Source: Coriaria nepalensis (Eukaryota; Streptophyta; Magnoliopsida; Cucurbitales; Coriariaceae). From it: a stretch of 64,000 bases of DNA. The DNA lies in NCBI GenBank assembly GCA_027186245.1, contig CP114486.1, forward strand, positions 7,950,501-8,014,500. The letters run 5' to 3'. Position 1 is the stretch's first letter. The number at the start of each line of letters is the position of its first letter. The notes under the pieces were generated by a model that saw only the letters and a program-made list of their open reading frames with translations, did no database searches and was not told where the DNA came from. Shown in pieces: positions 1 through 11,585 of this stretch. The position numbers and the translations under genes were made by a program.

Positions 1-1029
1 GAGTTACATCATTAATTAGTTTAATTTGTGAAGTCTAGATTACATCCACACTACTAGCATGAATAAAATGTGATTTATATTTAATTTGTAATTAAATAAT
101 GATTAGAAAGCTTTTATTTTGACTAAATATGTTTATTAAATGAGGTTTAATAAAAAAAAAGTGAAATAGTATTTTTGAGTCAAAATTGAAAATTTGGTTA
201 GTCATTAAAGTATTTATGAGCCGAACCGGGAATATGATGAAAGACCCAAATTAAAGTCCGAACTTTACCAATAAAATTTGGACGATTATTTTGAATGGTA
301 GAAATTCTCGAACCACGATAAAATTCCTAGGCTACGGTAAACATTATCAGGTGGTCTCGCGGTAAAAACCTATTGGATTAATTGAAAAGTGGGCCCATGG
401 AACCCCACTAGGAATCGCATGGGTGAGGGAAAAGTTGTTCCCCATCATCCTTAAAGAAGAATGTGTTTGGCTACTTTTGGCCACTTTTGGATATTTTGTC
501 AATTAACTAATAAAAGATATTTTTACCTATTATTTGATAATATCTCTTTTATTTGATGAGAGGGTGGCCGACAATTGTTAGAAGAGAGAGTGAATGAGAT
601 TAAAAAAATTCTCTCTAAGTCTTTCACCATCATTTCCCTTCAAAAGCTTGAAATCTCTTGTGTTGAGAGTTATGCTTGAAACTTAACCGAGAGTTGTTAC
701 TCGTGTGGATACTAGTAGAGGTCATGTAATGACTTAGATCCATAAAAGATGGACTATTTTTGTAGTGTGCAGGCAGTTTGTGGTGGTGAGCATGGCGGTA
801 GACGGTGGTGGTCTATTGCAGCGCATGACAACTTATAGTGGTGGATTAGATCAAAGGGAAAAAACCTTCTAGTTTTAAAGGAGCGGTTTGCTAGGTAAAC
901 ATCTTCTAACCGTAGATCCTTTCATCATTCATTTTCTAGTTGGTTGCTTGATTAGAAAATGTAAAGCCGAATATTGTTTTTGTAATTCCATTAAGTTCAA
1001 AGTGTTTGTAGCTAAACATGTTATTTTCT
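1..1029 (+). repeat. LTR fragment of family G, 5' end outside the window
   Basis: This is non-coding sequence. Bases about 150-780 match the reverse complement of 9310-9750, for example the TTTGGTTAGTCATTAAAGTAT stretch and the nearby region with CACTAGGAATC. Two inverted copies support a dispersed LTR. The sequence breaks off at about 1029, where a copia pol fragment starts in the same orientation. I cannot see a clear TG...CA pair, so the boundaries are approximate, and I cannot say which pol type the LTR belonged to. Confidence 0.5.
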
Positions 1030-2847
1030 AGGAAAGGGAATTCCTTTGGCAAGGAAATAGTTGGAGAAAAGTAAATCTTGATGAGATTCAAGACCCAGAG
1101 ATTAATGATTAGATTCAAGATCAAGGTTCAACCGCTTCCACATCTAAGAAACCTTTGAAAGAAGGAACCTTGATTCCTCAAAACACATCAAAACTTCATA
1201 GATTTAGGAGAGTCCCATTTGAACCCGAATGATATGGTTTACTTATTGGAGACTCAAGTGAAAGTTCAGTCATAGATGATTACCCTTCAAGTTTATTTGA
1301 AGCCATGAGTGGCTCAGATTCTAAGAAATGGCTAGAAGCCATAAAATCTGAAATGAACTCCATGTACTCTAACCAAGTTTGGACCTTGGTAGATGCATCT
1401 AAAGGAATTGTTCTAATAGAGTGCAAATGGATCTTTAAAAGAAATGTCGGGCGGATGGAAAACCTAAGACCTATAAGGCTTGATTGGTAGCAAAAGGCTA
1501 TAGGAAAATATAATGGATTGGTTATGAAGAAATCTTCTCATCTGTAGCAATGATCAAGTCCATTAGGATAATACTAGCTATCGCAACATATCGTTATTAT
1601 GACATCTAGCAAATGGATGTAAAAACAACCTTCCTAAATGGGAATTCGGAAGAGCAGGTATATATGATACAACTTGAAGGTTTCACAGACCAAAAATGTA
1701 CAAAGAAGTTGTGTATGTTTCAAAGGTCACTTTATGAATTGAAGCAAGCATCTCAGAGTTCGAATATTCATTTTGATCGAACTATCAAATTGTTTGATTT
1801 TGTCAAAAATGAAGATGATCCATGTGTAGAAGAAAATCAGTGGGAGTAAACGAACATTCATTGTTTTATATTTTGATGACATACTACTCATAAGTAACAA
1901 TATTAGTATGTTACACTCTGTAAAGATTTAGTTGTAAAAGAACTTTTCCATGAAAGATTTGATTGAAGCATCCATTATATTTGGAATAAAGATCTATAGA
2001 GATAGATCCCAAAGATTGTTAGGCTTGATGCAATCATCGTATATAAATAAAATACTAAAGAGGTTTTGTATGGAGGATTCCAAGAAAGGACTATTGCCAA
2101 TAAGTCAAGTAATCTCCCTCTCCAAAAGGATGTCACCTAAGACACAAGATGAGATATAAAACATGAGTAGAATACCCTATGCCTTTAGCAATAGATTCTA
2201 TCATGTAAGCTATGTTATGTACGAGACCAAATGTAGCTTTTGCTTTAAGTGTTACAAGTAGGTTTCAAGGAAATTCAGGGTAACATCACTGAAAGGCGGT
2301 TAAGAGCATTCTTAAGTACTTGAGAAGAACTGAAGAAAAGTTCTTAGTTTATAGAGGGAACAATTTGGAAATTAAGGGTTACACGGACTACAGTTTTCAA
2401 TCAGATCCAGATGACAAGAAATCAACATCAGGATACGTACAAAGTTATAGAGCAGTAAGTTGGAAAAGTTCCAAACAAGCAACTATTTTAGATTCCACTA
2501 CTGAAGCTGAGTATATAGTCACTTCTGAAAAGAAGCTGCTTGGATGAGAAAGTTCATTAGTGAACTTGGTGTGGTTCCTAGCATCATTGATCTTATGGTA
2601 GTGTATTGTGATAACAATGGTGCAATTGCACAAGCAAAGGAACTAAGATGTCATACAAAATCCAAACACATTCTACCTCGGTATCACCTGCTCCAAACCA
2701 TAGTCGAACATGGAGAGGTGAACATAGAAAAGGTAGACATAAATGACAACATAGTAGATCCATTTACTAAGATATTTTCCAAACAAAAGTTCCACCCCTA
2801 TTTTATTAAAATATGGTTACAACTAAGATACGATTGGCTTTAGTGTA
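1030..2847 (+). pseudogene. Ty1/copia pol remnant: reverse transcriptase and RNase H
   Basis: Remnant of a copia polyprotein. In order I see the start of the RT domain (KWLEAIKSEMNSMYSNQVW at about 1327, then CKWIFKRN), the RT core (MDVKTTFLNGN at 1613; YELKQAS), the catalytic strand near 1870 as YFDDILLIS, where the usual YVDD has become YFDD, and then RNase H (KGYTDYSFQSDPDDKKSTSG at about 2374, STTEAEYI at about 2497). It ends with PFTKIF at about 2760, just before the polypurine tract. There are several frameshifts and stops. Gag, protease and integrase are missing on the left, where an unrelated LTR abuts. RNase H and the polypurine tract closely resemble the 37.4-40.6 kb copy and the 26-33.7 kb element, so they are of one lineage. 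Confidence 0.85.
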
Positions 2848-2857
2848 AGTGGGAGAT
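2848..2857 (+). other. Polypurine tract of the copia remnant
   Basis: AAGTGGGAGA-type purine run followed at once by TGAAAGTGTATG, the LTR start. The same tract plus LTR start is seen in reverse complement at 26241-26268, which fixes the assignment. Confidence 0.75.
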
Positions 2858-3640
2858 TGAAAGTGTATGCCGGATTAGGCAATAGGTGATTAATAGAAGA
2901 TAAATCACTGAACATGATCACAAGATAAATTTCAATGGTATTAATAGTAATTGTTAATGAGACTTGTCGAGTAATTATTATACTTGTGATTCTCACACCT
3001 AAGATCACCGATGTATGAAATATAACTCTTTGATATCGTTCTACGTGACCCTACCCAAGAGTCGCCAAAAATATGTAACCATTAGGCATGTGGTTGAATA
3101 CATGCAGTCTAATAGGGTGATAAGATGGAATCTATCACCTCATTACTAAAGGAAGAGTCCTATGAGTAATCTACCTTTATGCACTATAGAAATCCGTATG
3201 TAAGGTAGTATGGGTGTGAAAAGAATTTCTATAAATCAATTCTAAGCTGTATATGGATTCCCATGATTCATATGGTCAGTCTAGTAAGGTTTGACAGTTA
3301 AACCATATCCTATGATTGATTGAGATTATGGCATAAATGGAAGGATTAGTCTAGTACGGTAACAGTCATAATAAGTTATTCTGAGGTTCCTAAAACTTTT
3401 CATTACATGGGTGACCCATACACCTTGCTATCGGCTAATGTGATTATGGTGGTTTAAAGTTAATTAATTATGAAAGACGATTGAATTAACTATTTGACTT
3501 AAAATGTGTTTAAGATTTAAATGGTTTGTTCACTCAAATGAATAAAATTCACAAGTTGTTATGGGGTGCACTTGCCGACATATTGTAAAACCTATTAGGT
3601 CACACACATATTACTTGTGTTAAGTTTTGGGAGTCGATCC
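2858..3640 (+). repeat. 3' LTR of the copia remnant
   Basis: Begins TGAAAGTGTATGCC directly after the polypurine tract and is non-coding. Its first 250 bases resemble 40600-40830, for example TAAATCACTGAACATGATCA versus TTAATCACTGAGCGTGATCA; that stretch follows a second pol copy of the same type. The right end is blurred because a minus-strand LTR of another family takes over at about 3645. No second LTR for this element is in the window, so it cannot be dated. Confidence 0.6.
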
Positions 3641-3644
3641 TAAT

Positions 3645-4665
3645 TTATCATTTATTTAATTCATAAGTAAATCAATTTAATTTAAAATACTTTTAAATTA
3701 AATACTTAAATTTAATCATCTCATGATTAATTAATATAAACTTCCAAGTTAAGATTGACTTTTAGCACAGTGTTAAGACTACCCGAGAGATGATAATTTA
3801 TTATCTTCCACAAGAACTTTTCATGAGTATAATAAATATGCAATAAACAATTCTTTCATCTTGTTAATATACTGATTCGTCCTAAAATAGGGTTTGATTG
3901 TTAAACCCTAATAGACAAATAATTTTGAATCATTATATCTTTAATGAACACTGACAATAGATTTACCAAAACTCATTTCAGGAAGTGATGGATTCTATTT
4001 TGATCACTCATAACCTTCATGTACAACATGTTATATCAAATGTTTCAGGTCGCTTAACCCTTTGGCAAGGGTCTATTGGAATGATGTAAAAATATAAAAT
4101 ATAGCACATAAGATACCATAGTGATCTTAGGTCTAAGGATCATATTTAATATAGTCACTTGAACAATTTTCATTAAGAGTTAGTATTTTTACCATTGATA
4201 ATTGTCTAAGTATCATGTTCAGTGAATTTAATCTCCACTAAGTATTCACATAATCATCTTGATATTTCGCTAACACTAATAGACATGAGAACAACAATAC
4301 TAAACACTTTAGATGATGAACTATGTAATTGTCTATCTAGATTATCAATGTCACTTCTTGATGAATCTATGACTACAAACAATTCGTGTCTTAAGCTTTA
4401 AGCTATTTATGTCTCAATTGACATGATCTCCATCATGATCTCAAGTGTATAACTTAAGACACATGACTTTATCATGGTATATATTAATTAAATATAAGAT
4501 TAATTCAAACAAAATTAATAAATATGATAACATAAATGACTTTTAGTTAATAATAATAAATAAAAAGATGTATTGTCTTGCTAATATTCTCATAGTGATG
4601 ATATCACATAAGAGATTTATCCCATCAAGTCAAGATCTGATTAGCTTGACAATCATAATCTTTCA
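3645..4665 (-). repeat. LTR-L fragment (first half of the long copia LTR)
   Basis: Aligns along its length with 32650-33701 and with 13620-14614, 17530-18584 and 38800-39794. Shared landmarks are a GACTTTTAGCACAGTGTTAAGACTACC block near 3755, a CTTAACCCTTTGGCAAGGGTCTATTGGAAT block near 4055 and a terminal GATTAGCTTGAC...TTTCA that is the reverse complement of the LTR start. The second half of the 2-kb LTR is absent. The unit has no pol on either side, so it is a truncated solo LTR or a remnant. Confidence 0.7.
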
Positions 4666-4679
4666 TTTTCTTATTTCTA

Positions 4680-4979
4680 GCCACTTTGAACTATTCTTCG
4701 TCCTGAAGTTTCGTGACCAAGTTTTTGTTTGTTTAAGCTTCTTCAATTCACGAACTCACTCTCTACAATTTAGGAAATTATGCCAGCAGTTGGAATATTT
4801 CTTCTAACCACTTCGAGTGAATATCAGTCCGATTAACCTATATGGCTAACACTTCGAAAGGATGGTTTGATCGACCACATGACTTTCGGCCGATCATTCT
4901 TAACTATTTTTGAAATGCGACAATGCCCACTTGTCGCGGGTCAAAATCTCAACTTTGGCATCAACATTTACCCCCCTTT
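4680..4979 (-). repeat. Gypsy 3' LTR start and polypurine tract
   Basis: On the minus strand a purine run (reverse complement of CCCCCCTTTA, 4971-4980) is followed by TGTTGATGCCAAAG, a plausible polypurine tract plus LTR start at 4966. It lies downstream of the gypsy integrase, where the 3' LTR is expected. The LTR runs down to about 4680, where the LTR-L fragment begins. No matching 5' LTR start was found, so the element is incomplete. Confidence 0.45.
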
Positions 4980-5221
4980 ATTCATCTTATTAAATAAGTT
5001 TTTAGTGAGAGAAATAAAGGACACTAATGTTCTTGAAAAGCCTTATAAGTAAACCTTTTCCCATATTTCTTATATCCACATTCATTATGGATGAACACTA
5101 AAAGATTTGATGTGTCATTCTTCGAGTATGGTAACACTAAATGAATCTATAGGTTAATCATCATGTAGTTCCCACGACTATTCAAATTTCTTTTCCTCTT
5201 ACTTTTTCAAAATGGGGGATA

Positions 5222-5482
5222 ATGGAAGGGTGGAAAGTCTTGGAGCAAAAAAGGCGGGATCTTAAAGAGCTAGAAGAGAAGCTTCAGTCTATTAAGAATG
5301 GTTACAGAGTCAAAGTGATATCGGCTCGTCCATTATCACAGTCTGTTATGCAAACAACTAATCAACTGTCCATTTGGATTAGTGCCATAGAGGAAGCCAA
5401 TCGAGGATTAGCCCGAATGGATGTGGAGTGGTCTACCACTTTAGAAGTTATCTTTCCACTAAGGCCCTTATTTATTTCCTAG
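5222..5482 (+). CDS. Short ORF antisense to the gypsy element, coiled-coil-like
   Basis: An 86-codon open frame starting at ATG 5222. Residues 1-30 are rich in Lys, Glu, Leu and Arg (LKELEEKLQSIKNGYR), which looks like a short coiled coil; the rest is mixed. It sits between the integrase end and the 3' LTR of the minus-strand gypsy element and runs against it. Tat-lineage gypsy elements such as Grande and Ogre relatives are known to carry an extra ORF in this interval, sometimes antisense, so it may be a remnant of that. I recognise no specific domain. It could also be a chance ORF. Confidence 0.3.
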   Translation: MEGWKVLEQKRRDLKELEEKLQSIKNGYRVKVISARPLSQSVMQTTNQLSIWISAIEEANRGLARMDVEWSTTLEVIFPLRPLFIS

Positions 5483-5939
5483 TTTTTTTGGATGTAAGTA
5501 TAATATATATATATATTTTTCTTTTTATTCAAATCCCTTGTGGAGGCCGGTTTTTTAATAACTTTTTCCTTTTTGGATAAAATCGGTCACTTGGTGGATT
5601 ATGAACTTAATGAAGCTTTTTATATAAGGTTAAATAATCCAACATGAAACCTTAATAAAAATAAAGATCAAGAGTACGTCTCGTACTTCACATATTCTCA
5701 TTTAAAGTAGGCATATCGCTCTTAAGGTAATACCTTTTATTAGCTTGAAATGTAGAATGGTTTCCAAAATCTCTGCCCAATAAGTATTGTTGTTAAATCC
5801 TTGTCATACTTAGAATGGACCTTCCTAGTTAGGAGCCCACTTACCGTAAAACTTAGACGTGTTGGTCGTCCAATCGGTAGAATTTTCTAACCCAAATCTC
5901 CAACTGCGAATGTCTTTTCCCTTATTCTCTTGTTGTATG

Positions 5940-8560
5940 CCCTTATCACCCTATTTTTGTAGGTAATCAGAGTATGCAATTCCTATAGTCGATTCCTTTC
6001 CAAATCTTCTAACTCAGTGTGCAGCGATATAGAATATTTGGGAGGGGCTAGATCATTCTGGAGAGCTATCCTTAACGATATTTGTTGGATTTGTACTATA
6101 AATATGGCATCATGCCCATAAACTAAAGAAAAGGGAGTGCTAGAAGTACCGGTTTTCTGTGTCATCCAACAAGCCCAAAGAGTCATCTCAAATAAGTCAT
6201 GCCATAACCTTGAATTTTCTCTGATCATCTTCTTAATTATACTGATGATTACTTTGTTAGTGGATTCGGCCTGACCATTTTCTTGAGTGTAGTAATGAGT
6301 TAAAGTAATCATCTTCAAGTCATGTTCTTTAGCAAATTAGGCCACCAAAACTGTGGCATTATGGGTACTGATGTTTTCTGGAATTCTATACTAGTAAATG
6401 ATCTTCTCTTGCAAGAACTCAATGACTTCAAGTTGTGTCAGCCTCATTAACGAGATTGCCTTTACCCATTTAGTGATGTAGTAAGTTATAACAAATATTT
6501 GAGTATGGTTTTTACTAGATGTAGGATAGGTCTAGCGGATTGCATCGAAATGGCTGAGGCCTAATTATTAGCTGCATGTTCAAGGTAGGCTGCTTTTGAA
6601 TCGGCCTTTGACAGCTTCTGCATATGTCAGCATATATGATGTAATATTTTGACATATCTAATGCAATCTTTTGGCATATTTATTGCAATCTTTAACAGCT
6701 TCTGCATTTTTTTCTGCCTAATCAACCAAAGCATTTTTCAACTGGCCTGGTGAGATCCACACATTCCGTTACGTACTTCTTTCATAATTTGCATGCTTTT
6801 CACAAATCTGAGGCCCCTGAGAAGGAGGTTATCTTGCACCTGCCGAAATAGCTGCTTTCCCACTAACGTGTAGTTTGTGGCCAATCGACGTATCTTAACG
6901 GGAAAGACTCCATTTGAATTCAGAAGGTATTGCATAAGAGGTATTCTCCAATTGTTGGCATCTTGGCTTTCGGAGTTGAAAATTGAAAACTCAACATGTC
7001 TATAAGCTATAATCAGATGCTTCTACTTATAGACGATTGTTGTCCTCGAAATTCCTTCGATTATGCTAATAAGTCCTTATGGTAACTACGCCATTCCATT
7101 AGTCTCAACATTAAGAGCTCTCGCCATATGAGTTAATGCCTATTCTTCGAATTTGTCCAATAGTTAAATATCTATGGCAATGTAATAAGTTAACCTAGGA
7201 TTGGTACATTAGTACTCTCCAGTCACTTGCTTGATTACCAATTGTGAGTCACCAAAGATGACTACATTAGTGGCACCAAGTTATAACAAAATCTCCAAGT
7301 CGATGATCAAGGCTTCATATTTGGCCTGATTTTTTGTGAAATGACCACGTGGTTTGGTCTCCACTTGGGGATTTAATGGATATTCTAGCTCCGCTATGCT
7401 TTTTGTAATTGATCCATAAAAGCATAATTCCTAAGTCGGTTTTATAAATGGATAGTACGTCAAGGACATTGTTATAGTGGTTGGGTAATAGCTGGGAAGG
7501 ATGGTCGGTCAAGAAATCAACTAAGGCCTGTCCCTTTACCAATTGTTGGGGCATATATTGAAGTGAATTCAACTAGAGCCAAGGCCCATTTTCCCATCTG
7601 CAAGGCCCATTTGCCATCTGCCCTTTGAGGATTGGCTGAGATAGCATATACTTTATTAGGTCGGTATGAGTTATGACTAACACTTGCGAGTTGAGAAAAT
7701 AGTGCCTTAATTTTGTGACCACAATGTATAAAGCTAAACAGAGCTTGTCGATTGTAGTGTATCACACTGTAGTGGGAGCCAACACTCGACTAAGATAGTA
7801 TATAGATTGTTCATGCTTTGCATCATTTTCTTGACCTAGCAGACAATCGATAGTCTCGGCGATGGCTGATATGGATAATAACATAGGTCATCCTCTTAAT
7901 GCTATGGCGAGCACCGACGGGCTAGTCAAATATTACTTGCTGCTATCAAAAGCCTCTTGGTGGTGAGGCTTCAATAATGGCCTTTGGTTTGGATTGATTT
8001 ATCTCAATCCGTCATTGATGAATTAGGAAACCAAGGAAATTTTCAGCCAAAACACTAGAAGCATATCTCCATGGGTTCATCTTCAACTTATGGAGACACA
8101 TTCGATTAGTGTCCTTTTAAGGCCGGTTATGTGATTGGTAGACTTAACTAATTTTACTACAATGTGATCGATGCATACCTCCATTATAGAGTCGATCAAA
8201 TTAGGGAATATAACTTTATGTTCCATAGCTCTTTAATAAGATGCTTCGACATTATTCAGTATAAATGGCATAATGACCCTCTTGAACATGCCTCTAGCGC
8301 TGGGAAACTGGAAGGTGGTTTTATACACGTCCTCTTTAGCTTTTAAGATTTGGTTGTGTTTGGAATGGCTATCCTTAATAGAAAAAAGTTCTCATCTAGC
8401 AACTTCGTCTACTGTAAATCAAAGAGCGGTATAGGATATTTATCCTTTGGGGTAGCTAGATTTCGATTAAGAAAATCTATATATACTCTTAGGGTGCCAC
8501 TTTTCTTTACAACCATTCGAAATCCATTCAGAATATCATGAAGTTTGAGTAAAATTGGCC
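5940..8560 (-). pseudogene. Ty3/gypsy (Tat-type) pol remnant: RT, RNase H, second RNase H, integrase
   Basis: Read from high to low coordinates. The RT C-terminal part is at about 8150-7880 (LKMNPWRYASSVLAENFLGF). A first RNase H is at about 7870-7500 (IYYLSRVLAPTTV, LCLALYIVVTKLRHYF). A second, archaeal-type RNase H follows at about 7450-7180 (GARISIKSPSGDQTTWSF), the mark of Tat-lineage elements. Next come an integrase zinc-binding-region remnant (6935-6738) and an integrase core/C-terminal part (6318-5983: THYYTQENGQAES, ending LEDLERNRL). Frames change repeatedly. Gag, protease and the RT N-terminus are not visible between 8560 and 9080. Confidence 0.8.
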
Positions 8561-9079
8561 TTATGTTGCCATTCTACTTCCTTTTTTAGCTTTTGAGTTA
8601 CCTTGGTGGACATCTGACAAGGCGGTTGCAGGAAAGGTTTATATTCTAGCTTAATTAACAATTGGTGTTCAACCAATGACTGATCTAGGCCGGGTATTTC
8701 ATGATAATCCTAAGAAAAACAATCATAATAAGCCAAAAATAAGTCAATCACTTTATTTTGCATTTGTATAGATAAACAATTACTAATGTAGATCACCCAA
8801 ACCCAAATTTATTTCATTTAATGGATATTATAAGTAAGCTTTTAGATCATATAACATTGTCCAGGTTACTAATTGATCCATATTCAACCCTTTCTTAGGT
8901 TCATCTATTTGGTAGTTGAGGTGTTTTTCCAATTACATGGCTGAGTACTTTTTTTGATGATTGCTACAATAGCCACCGCATGTAAGACTGTTTGATCAGC
9001 CCATCATTAGATTTCTTCAATTCTCAATTTGATGGCTCTTGGCCTATCCAGGGCAGAATCAATTTTCAAAGTACGCTAT
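8561..9079. other. Degenerate interval upstream of the gypsy pol remnant
   Basis: I see no clear gene. By position and strand it should correspond to the RT start or protease of the minus-strand gypsy element, but stops are dense and no catalytic motif is readable. Confidence 0.35.
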
Positions 9080-9830
9080 ATGTGTAACATTTGGATTCCT
9101 GCGCATATAAAACATTTCAATCTAACACATTAGATATAAGCTAAAACAAAGGTGGAAGAAAGAATACACCTATCAAAACAATTCTTCCAAAATCTGATCG
9201 GATTTCCACTTAAAATCCCCTACTGCCACCATGTGCTGTCGTGTGCTGCTACGAACCACTGGTTGCTCCATTCTAAATTGTTACCAAGTCTCTATCCTTG
9301 ATCCACATGGTTAATAACTCAAAGGAAATATTATCAAAGTGATTAGTTCAACTCTTGAAGAAAAGACTTGGAGTGGAAGTAAAAAGGGAGAGAAAAGATG
9401 ATTACTTTTCTTTTCTCCTTAAAGTGGGCGGCAATGAGGGAATGTGGGAATCCTAGTGATCTATGTCCATTATATATGGGACACACTCCCTTTTGGTCTA
9501 ATCCCATACTTGACCTTTAATGCTTGATTAACTATTAATAGCATTCAGGTTCTCGGGAATCCATTTAATATCCCATTTTCCTGAAATTAAAATAAATTTT
9601 CTATTTCCAAAATAATGTCCAAATTTTACCTAGTAAAATATAGACTTTAATTTGGGCATTCCATTTAGGCGTGGTTAGGCCTATAAATACTTTAATGACC
9701 AACCCGACTTCATTCTTTTTTAAAATTTAGTCTAACCAATTTATTCAACTTGTGTATAGACTTTAAAATATGGTTTGTTATTCCAAGTTATATGAATATA
9801 AATATAAAAATAACATACCCAAATTTTCAT
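9080..9830 (-). repeat. LTR fragment of family G, inverted relative to 1-1029
   Basis: Reverse complement of the repeat at 1-1029. Shared blocks include the CCTATAAATACTTTAATGACC region near 9690 and the CTAGGATTCCCACATTCCC region near 9440. The TATAAATA on the minus strand could be its promoter TATA box. It separates the gypsy remnant from the leader of the next copia and may be the 5' LTR of the gypsy element, but its start differs from the TGTTGATGCC seen at 4966, so I do not join them. Confidence 0.5.
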
Positions 9831-11079
9831 ACAATATTCAGTACCAAAATCAATGGTCTTAACAATTTAGGTACCTTCCACTATTTTCTTACAAATTTAT
9901 ATTACCCTTTTATATAAAACAAGAAAAATTCATTTTTCTTATTGAGAAAATGATTCAATCATCGAATATTATAATCACACGTAACCATAGTCAATTATAA
10001 TAAGCTCGCAAGGTAGCAAACGCCTTTGCTATTTCATCTCATGTAATTTCTTTATCTTTCCTCAAGAAAACCTAATCCCACGTTTCCATAGCAATTTATG
10101 TTATTTAGTTAAGCTTAACCCAAATATTCTTATCAAACATAATGTATTAAACTAGCTTGTGTATGTATCAGTGTCCACGTCTAGGACGATAGCACTACTC
10201 AGTCACACATCATATGCTAAGATAATAAATAATTATAGTTACACCAATTATAAGTCCCCAAATGTCTATACTAACTCATAATTAATATAAACAACACATA
10301 TTATAATATTTGGAAAGCAAGACATAAAATAAACTTATGACCAATTTTAGCATAATCTTATCACAATAGGGATTTGAAATAAGCATGGCCTCATCAATCA
10401 ATACACATATATATGTTATGCACATACTATCTAATAGTTTTTAAACATGGTATATATGTGAAACATGAGGCATGTACATTTAACAACTTAAATCACATAC
10501 ATCTAATATATCAATATGTTAAACAATTTAATTTTCATACATTACATTGTTTTATATTTTAATGTGTGGTAATAATGTTCATAGAAATCCAAATAAGTTT
10601 TAGATTTAATTAGTTTAAATTCTTCGGTATCTAATCTAATTATGTTCATTGAATATATTTTAATTAATGAAAAGCACAACAAACAATTAAAACATTTTCC
10701 TTAACTCTTTAAGGAAAGTTTCCAAAAATATTAACTTCCCAAATTTGGAAAGTTTTCGTATTAGGAAAGTTTCCCCAAAAAGAAAATGTGATGTCTTAAA
10801 ATAGGAAAGTCTTCTAAAAATAGAAGGGCTTTCTAATTTGCAACTATTTCTTATTTAGATTAGTTATCTTAAACAAGTTTCCTTATTAGGAATCTTTCCA
10901 TAATTAGAATATAATTTTTTACTTTGGAACTCTTTCCAAACTTAGATATCTAAAATTTCCTTGAACCTTGTTGAACAAGGGCTACACCGTGGTGCCGCGC
11001 TGCCGAGGTAATTTTCCAGCGCATAGCTACAACATTAGCACTACTTCTGTTGCATGTCACTGCCACCTCAGGTGTCAAT

Positions 11080-11570
11080 AGGCGATCCATTTATTTGATT
11101 CTTTTGGCAATTGTCTTATTTACTAGTTCTAAATATTTTAAATGATCAACGGTTGGAACTCCATATATTTCAAATGTCATACTACTGCGCATCAGGAATC
11201 TGTCTAAGCACCATACTGGCAATGGCAGTCCTTGCACCACCTACCACTGCTACCTACAATGTCTAATAGGTAATCCGTTTATTGGGGTTTCTAGGTAATT
11301 GTCTTATTTCTAAAAATTTCAAAATGATCAAACTGCTGGAATTCTAGATATTTCCAATGTCGTGCCACTATGCATTAGGAATCTATCTGACCGCCACAAC
11401 AACGATGAAGCTGCTTGCACTACTTATCACTGTTGCCTTGTGTATCCGATTGCCAATATATTTTATTGGATATTCTGAGAAATTATCTTATCTACCTGTT
11501 TTGAAAATTTCAAAACGATTAAGCAGTTGGAACTTTAGATATATCAAATGTCGTGCCACTGTATAGTGAG
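11080..11570. repeat. Three tandem units of about 180 bp in the copia leader
   Basis: Each unit contains a CAATTGTCTTATTT...TTTCAAAATGATCAA...TGGAATTCTAGATATTTC series followed by a CTGCTTGCAC...CACTGC-type segment. Units start near 11080, 11266 and 11451, the last being shorter. Two similar units occur at about 31130-31440 in the sister leader, so the tandem array belongs to the family and its copy number varies. Confidence 0.7.
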
Positions 11571-11585
11571 TCAAACTCACTATAC
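11561..11585. other. Perfect 11-bp stem-loop in the leader
   Basis: GTATAGTGAGT, a 3-base loop CAA, then the exact reverse complement. A 7-bp version with the same layout (AGTGAGT, CCA, ACTCACT) is at 31447-31463 in the sister element, directly after its tandem units. Conservation of place and form suggests an RNA structure of the retrotransposon leader; the function is not known. Confidence 0.5.

Noticed and set aside
11080..11570. CRISPR-like array
   Set aside because: The units are long, imperfect tandem repeats without separate spacers, in a plant retrotransposon leader.
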